64,000 nt of DNA from Parasphingorhabdus sp. SCSIO 66989. GTDB taxonomy: Bacteria > Pseudomonadota > Alphaproteobacteria > Sphingomonadales > Sphingomonadaceae. Numbering within the stretch: position 1 is the stretch's first letter; each line of letters begins with the position of its first letter. Below are positions 61,087-64,000 of the stretch, piece by piece. The stretch spans positions 2,207,501 to 2,271,500 of the forward strand of contig NZ_CP136594.1 in NCBI RefSeq assembly GCF_032852305.1, in the 5' to 3' direction. The notes beneath the pieces were generated by a model that made no database searches, was not told the origin of the DNA, and saw only the letters and a list, made by a program, of their open reading frames with translations. The translations under genes were made by a program, and so were the position numbers.

Positions 61087-61650
61087 TCAGTTCTGCTTTT
61101 CCGGCGGCTGCACCGGGAATGGCAGCGGCATCAGTTCGACGCCCTCTTCCAGAAGTTCCTCGGTCTCTTTGGGGCTGGCCTCGCCATGGATGTGTTCCTT
61201 ATCGGCCTCGCCATAATGCATGGCACGGACCTGATCGGCGAAATCGCGACCAACCCATGTGGATTGTTCCAGAGCCTTTGACTGGGCTTTGGCCAGCGAG
61301 GTCAGCAGTTGCTTGATTTCTGCCGGTGCGGGGCCTTCACCATTTGCAACGACAGGTGCCTTGGGCGCTTCGGTTTCCGCTGGCACAGACCCAGGAGATG
61401 CTGGCTTCGCTGTCGCTGGAACTGCAGGGGCCGCTGGCTGCGATGCCTCATCCTCGGCGGGAGTAGCAGCCGCCAACTGATTGCCCTTGCGGCCAACATT
61501 GGGCGCCATCACTGCCTTGGAGACCTCTGAATTGCCACATATCGGACAGACGAGCAGGCCGCGCTCCTGTTGCCCGTCATAGTCTTCAGACGAACCAAAC
61601 CAGCCTTCAAACACATGGCCATGTTTGCATTGGAGATCAAAAACTATCAT
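61087..61650 (-). CDS. DUF1178 family protein
   Basis: A 187-residue protein beginning MIVFDLQCKHGHVFEGWFGS with a zinc-ribbon-like set of cysteines (Cys8, CPIC at ~35-38), then an Ala/Pro-rich linker (~55-110) and a conserved C-terminal segment STWVGRDFADQVRAMHYGE. This is the DUF1178 pattern of alpha- and betaproteobacteria; function unknown. It overlaps the upstream amidase gene by 4 bases. Confidence 0.9.
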   Translation of the reverse strand: MIVFDLQCKHGHVFEGWFGSSEDYDGQQERGLLVCPICGNSEVSKAVMAPNVGRKGNQLAAATPAEDEASQPAAPAVPATAKPASPGSVPAETEAPKAPVVANGEGPAPAEIKQLLTSLAKAQSKALEQSTWVGRDFADQVRAMHYGEADKEHIHGEASPKETEELLEEGVELMPLPFPVQPPEKQN

Positions 61651-62489
61651 GCGCCCATCCCTTTGCCGATGTTGCGCGCATTGGCAAGGGCCGGGAGTTT
61701 TTCGCGGACAGCAGCGATGCGGCTCATATCCAGATCAACCAGCGCCAGACCGGGCTGGTCATCCATCTCCAGCAGCACCTCACCCCATGGATCGACAACC
61801 ATCGAATGGCCATAGGTGGAGCGGCCATCTTCATGGCTGCCGCATTGCGCTGCGGCGACCACAAAGGCTTGCGCTTCAATCGCACGGGCACGCACCAAAA
61901 CCGACCAATGCGCCTTGCCGGTAGGTACGGTGAAGGCAGCCGGAATCGTAATGATATCGGGCTGGCGCAGAGCCAGCGCGCGATAGAGTTCCGGGAATCG
62001 GATATCATAGCAGATGGTAAGGCCGAGCAATCCTGCGGGTGTTTCGGCTGTAACGACCTCTTCCCCCGCGCCATAGACGGCGGACTCACGCCAATCATCG
62101 CCATTGCCGAGGGTCACATCGAACAGATGAATCTTGTCATAGCGTGCCTGCATCTGGCCCTTATCATCGATCAGCAGCGACCGATTGCGCCATTTTCCGT
62201 CCACGTGCAGCACCGGATGCGAGCCCAGCGCCAGCCAAATGCCATGCTGGGCCGCTGACCGTTGCATCTCGCTGATAAACGCGCTGTCCTTTTCGGCAAC
62301 GATATCCGGTGTCGCACGACTGCGTTTGCGGTCAAGCAGGCCCGACATTTCCGGAGTGAACACCATGCCCGCTCCACCGGATGCTGCCTCTTGCAGTGCA
62401 TCATCAATGGTCTTGGCATTGGCGCGCCAGTCAATGCCGCTGGTCATCTGCAGAACAGCAATGCGATGCATGGCGCTCATCGAAGGCAT
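61647..62489 (-). CDS. Carbon-nitrogen hydrolase, Nit1-like amidase
   Basis: A 280-residue nitrilase-superfamily enzyme with the Glu-Lys-Cys triad: Glu in VFTPEMSG, Lys in ARYDKIHLFD, Cys in GLTICYDIRFPELYR. The sequence resembles Nit1, which hydrolyses deaminated glutathione; the adjacent glutaredoxin gene fits a thiol-metabolism role. Start at 62489 directly follows the grxC stop; ATGs at 62480 and 62471 (MHRIAVLQ) are also possible, and the last fits the family best. Confidence 0.88.
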   Translation of the reverse strand: MPSMSAMHRIAVLQMTSGIDWRANAKTIDDALQEAASGGAGMVFTPEMSGLLDRKRSRATPDIVAEKDSAFISEMQRSAAQHGIWLALGSHPVLHVDGKWRNRSLLIDDKGQMQARYDKIHLFDVTLGNGDDWRESAVYGAGEEVVTAETPAGLLGLTICYDIRFPELYRALALRQPDIITIPAAFTVPTGKAHWSVLVRARAIEAQAFVVAAAQCGSHEDGRSTYGHSMVVDPWGEVLLEMDDQPGLALVDLDMSRIAAVREKLPALANARNIGKGMGA

Positions 62490-62747
62490 TTACGCGGCGA
62501 GCAGCGGGTCCAGCTTGCCAGAAGCTTCCAGCTCGGCAAGATCATCCGATCCGCCAATATGGTGATCATCAATGAATATCTGCGGCACGGTGGTCCGACC
62601 ATTGGCGCGCTGGATCATTTCCTCGCGCTTGGGGCCTCCCATTGAGATTTCATATTCTTCAAAGCTCGCGCCCTTCTCTTGCAGCAATGCTTTGGCACGC
62701 GCGCAATAGGGGCAGGTGAATTTGGTATAGATTTCAACTTTAGGCAT
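62490..62747 (-). CDS. grxC: Glutaredoxin 3
   Basis: An 85-residue dithiol glutaredoxin, VEIYTKFTCPYCARAKALLQ with the CPYC active site, then RTTVPQIFIDDHHIGGSDDL with the cis-Pro and GG of the glutathione site. It reduces disulfides with glutathione in the cytoplasm. Start at 62747 (MPKVEIY) preferred over 62804. Part of the minus-strand unit comF-grxC-amidase-DUF1178. Confidence 0.94.
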   Translation of the reverse strand: MPKVEIYTKFTCPYCARAKALLQEKGASFEEYEISMGGPKREEMIQRANGRTTVPQIFIDDHHIGGSDDLAELEASGKLDPLLAA

Positions 62748-62822
62748 GGTTTTCAGCTTTCCTGTGTTTGCAGACCAAATGGGGCGCATAGGCGGAAAAA
62801 GCAAGCCGCCAGCGCAAGAGCT

Positions 62823-63581
62823 CTATGTCTCACCCGTTGCCAGCACACGCGCCCAACAGGCAATCACAACCCTGTTCGCGCCCGCACCTTTGAGCAAACG
62901 GACACAGCTATTGGCGGTGGCTCCGGTGGTGTAGACATCATCGACGAGCAAGATAGTCCGTCCGCTGACTATCCTCTTCGCATCATCGCTTACAGCAAAG
63001 GCACCGCTCACCGCCTTGGCGCGTTCACGCGCGCGCATCTGTTTCAGCGGCGGCGTTGGCTTGACCCGCATCAGCAGATCATCGCGCATTTCCATCCCGG
63101 TGAGTTTGGCCAACGCCCGGCCAATTAACTGTGCCTGGTTAAAGCCACGCCGCCATATCCGCCAGCGGTGCAGCGGAACCGGGATGATCAATGTATCATC
63201 GGGCATGTCAGATATGCGGCTATCGAGAAAATGCGCGATAAAACTGGCCAATCCAATCCGTCCGGCATGTTTCAACCGCAGCACAATCGGGCGCGAGAAT
63301 TCATCATAGACCACCACCGCCCGTATCCCGTCATGGATAGGCGGGGTCTGTATACAGGAAGCGCATATCAGCTCCTCCCCTGCCGCTTCATCGCCCATAG
63401 GCTTGCCGCAGCTTTTACATTGCGGCGCACTGATAAAATTGAGCTTGGACCAGCTGGACGGGCTGAAGCTATTGGTATCACTCACCATCTCGCCCGATAA
63501 GGGACAGCGCGGTGGCAGCAGCAGATCAAGGCCGGGCCTGACAAAGCGCATCATGGCGGAGTCTTGCGGATCAACGGCCAT
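62823..63581 (-). CDS. comF: ComF family protein
   Basis: A 252-residue protein with an N-terminal zinc-binding segment (CPLSGEM, CKSCGKPM, ICASC) and a C-terminal phosphoribosyltransferase domain (VYDEFSRPIVLRLKHAG, IIPVPLHRWRIWRRGFNQA, and the PRPP loop ILLVDDVYTTGATANSC). ComF proteins aid DNA uptake in competent bacteria and act in other strains without known competence. Start at 63581 (MAVDPQDSA) has AAGAGG upstream; the longer ORF to 63692 overlaps the divergent gene. Confidence 0.9.
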   Translation of the reverse strand: MAVDPQDSAMMRFVRPGLDLLLPPRCPLSGEMVSDTNSFSPSSWSKLNFISAPQCKSCGKPMGDEAAGEELICASCIQTPPIHDGIRAVVVYDEFSRPIVLRLKHAGRIGLASFIAHFLDSRISDMPDDTLIIPVPLHRWRIWRRGFNQAQLIGRALAKLTGMEMRDDLLMRVKPTPPLKQMRARERAKAVSGAFAVSDDAKRIVSGRTILLVDDVYTTGATANSCVRLLKGAGANRVVIACWARVLATGET

Positions 63582-63623
63582 AGCCTCTTGTCGCGCCAAT
63601 CTTCTCGCGGCACAAGGCCCGGC

Positions 63624-64000
63624 ATGACTCAAGATGGTCCCAAAGACATTTTCGATACGCACCGTCAAAGCCTGCATCGCGCCCGTGCGCATACGATCCG
63701 GACCCGTGACCCAAAGGCGGATATTGTCTCTGAACTGATGGCTGAGGAAATTATCGCTCGACTGGAATGGGTTACACGTGATTTCAGAGAAGCATTGATA
63801 ATTGGCAATGCGCCGAAATCGCTTCTCGATGCCTTAGCTGATCGCGATATTGCAGCAACTCTTTGCGATATCGTGCCTGTGGATGGCACAGACCCGGTGA
63901 AACTGGACCGTTGGGATATCCTGCCAGAGACTATCGGCAGGCCCGATCTGGTAATCAGCCTTGGTATATTGGATGCGGTGAATGACCTGCCAGGTCTGTT
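63624..64000 (+). CDS. SAM-dependent methyltransferase (5' part)
   Basis: Open to the end of the window (125 codons seen). DIFDTHRQSLHRARAH begins a pattern of the NDUFAF5/BioC-like methyltransferases that accompany comF in alphaproteobacteria. REALIIGNAPKSLLDAL would be the SAM loop (weak glycine motif) and DLVISLGILDAVNDLPG the typical post-motif. It starts 42 bases from the divergent comF start. Mitochondrial NDUFAF5 hydroxylates a complex I arginine; here the role is open. Confidence 0.75.
   Translation, partial: MTQDGPKDIFDTHRQSLHRARAHTIRTRDPKADIVSELMAEEIIARLEWVTRDFREALIIGNAPKSLLDALADRDIAATLCDIVPVDGTDPVKLDRWDILPETIGRPDLVISLGILDAVNDLPGL

Overview
The window looks like chromosomal DNA of an alphaproteobacterium, most likely a sphingomonad (Sphingomonadales, Sphingopyxis/Sphingorhabdus-like). 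The reasons are a circularly permuted two-piece tmRNA gene, the alphaproteobacterial families HdaA, DUF2794, DUF1178 and DUF6456, an NDUFS4-type complex I subunit, and the pepA-holC / lptD-surA-pdxA-rsmA layout. This assignment is from family recognition; no database was searched. Coding density is high, with many 4-11 bp gene overlaps. Both window ends cut genes (phoU on the left, a methyltransferase on the right).

Layout. 1-2074: end of phoU, phoB, and a 3-hydroxyacyl-CoA dehydrogenase-type SDR. 2243-9036 (minus): cysE with a DUF2794 gene, then a secreted or anchored protein, hdaA, ppk and ppx, linking polyphosphate turnover with control of replication initiation. 9126-11229: purM and a purN carrying an extra YjbR-type domain. 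11242-11833: a ccdAB toxin-antitoxin pair with a palindromic operator and a shared terminator. 11858-15135 (minus): ndk, a lipoprotein, holC, pepA. 15334-21005: lptD-surA-pdxA-rsmA. 21226-26372: malate synthase G, arginine succinyltransferase pathway genes astA and astB, a small membrane protein. 26395-26735: ssrA. 26831-30789: mscL, a lemA/TPM cassette, a NUDIX hydrolase, an NDUFS4-like gene. 30847-39082: hrpB, polyprenyl diphosphate synthase, chorismate mutase, an S41 peptidase, and a PhoPQ-like two-component system with a PepSY protein. 39221-47171: ABC-F ATPase, DUF6456, an XRE regulator, a glycosyltransferase, and yajC-secD-secF with an Mth938-like gene. 47419-49873: tRNA-Pro, a GH108 endolysin and 3TM holin (gene-transfer-agent type lysis pair), a cysteine-repeat lipoprotein, and an unrecognised protein.

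50196-57914 is the most coherent accessory unit: a PHA-synthase-like hydrolase, a CtpF-like P-type ATPase, FabI, a MaoC-phosphotransacetylase fusion and an acetate/propionate kinase, all on the plus strand with short gaps or overlaps. It looks like a module that handles acyl-CoA and makes acetyl-phosphate under low oxygen or energy stress; that role is inferred. tRNA-Arg follows, then a fatty-acid-hydroxylase/creatininase fusion whose last codons were replaced by insertion of an IS630-family element (59973-61017, TA target duplication). The window ends with DUF1178, a Nit1-like amidase, a glutaredoxin, ComF and a partial methyltransferase.

Three families of hairpin-rich intergenic repeats are scattered through the window: a ~150 bp MITE-like element (three copies), a GC-rich REP-like element (three copies), and long direct hairpins of the 'acacaaag / gcgcaaag' type (four copies). 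No rRNA operon, CRISPR array or complete prophage was seen.
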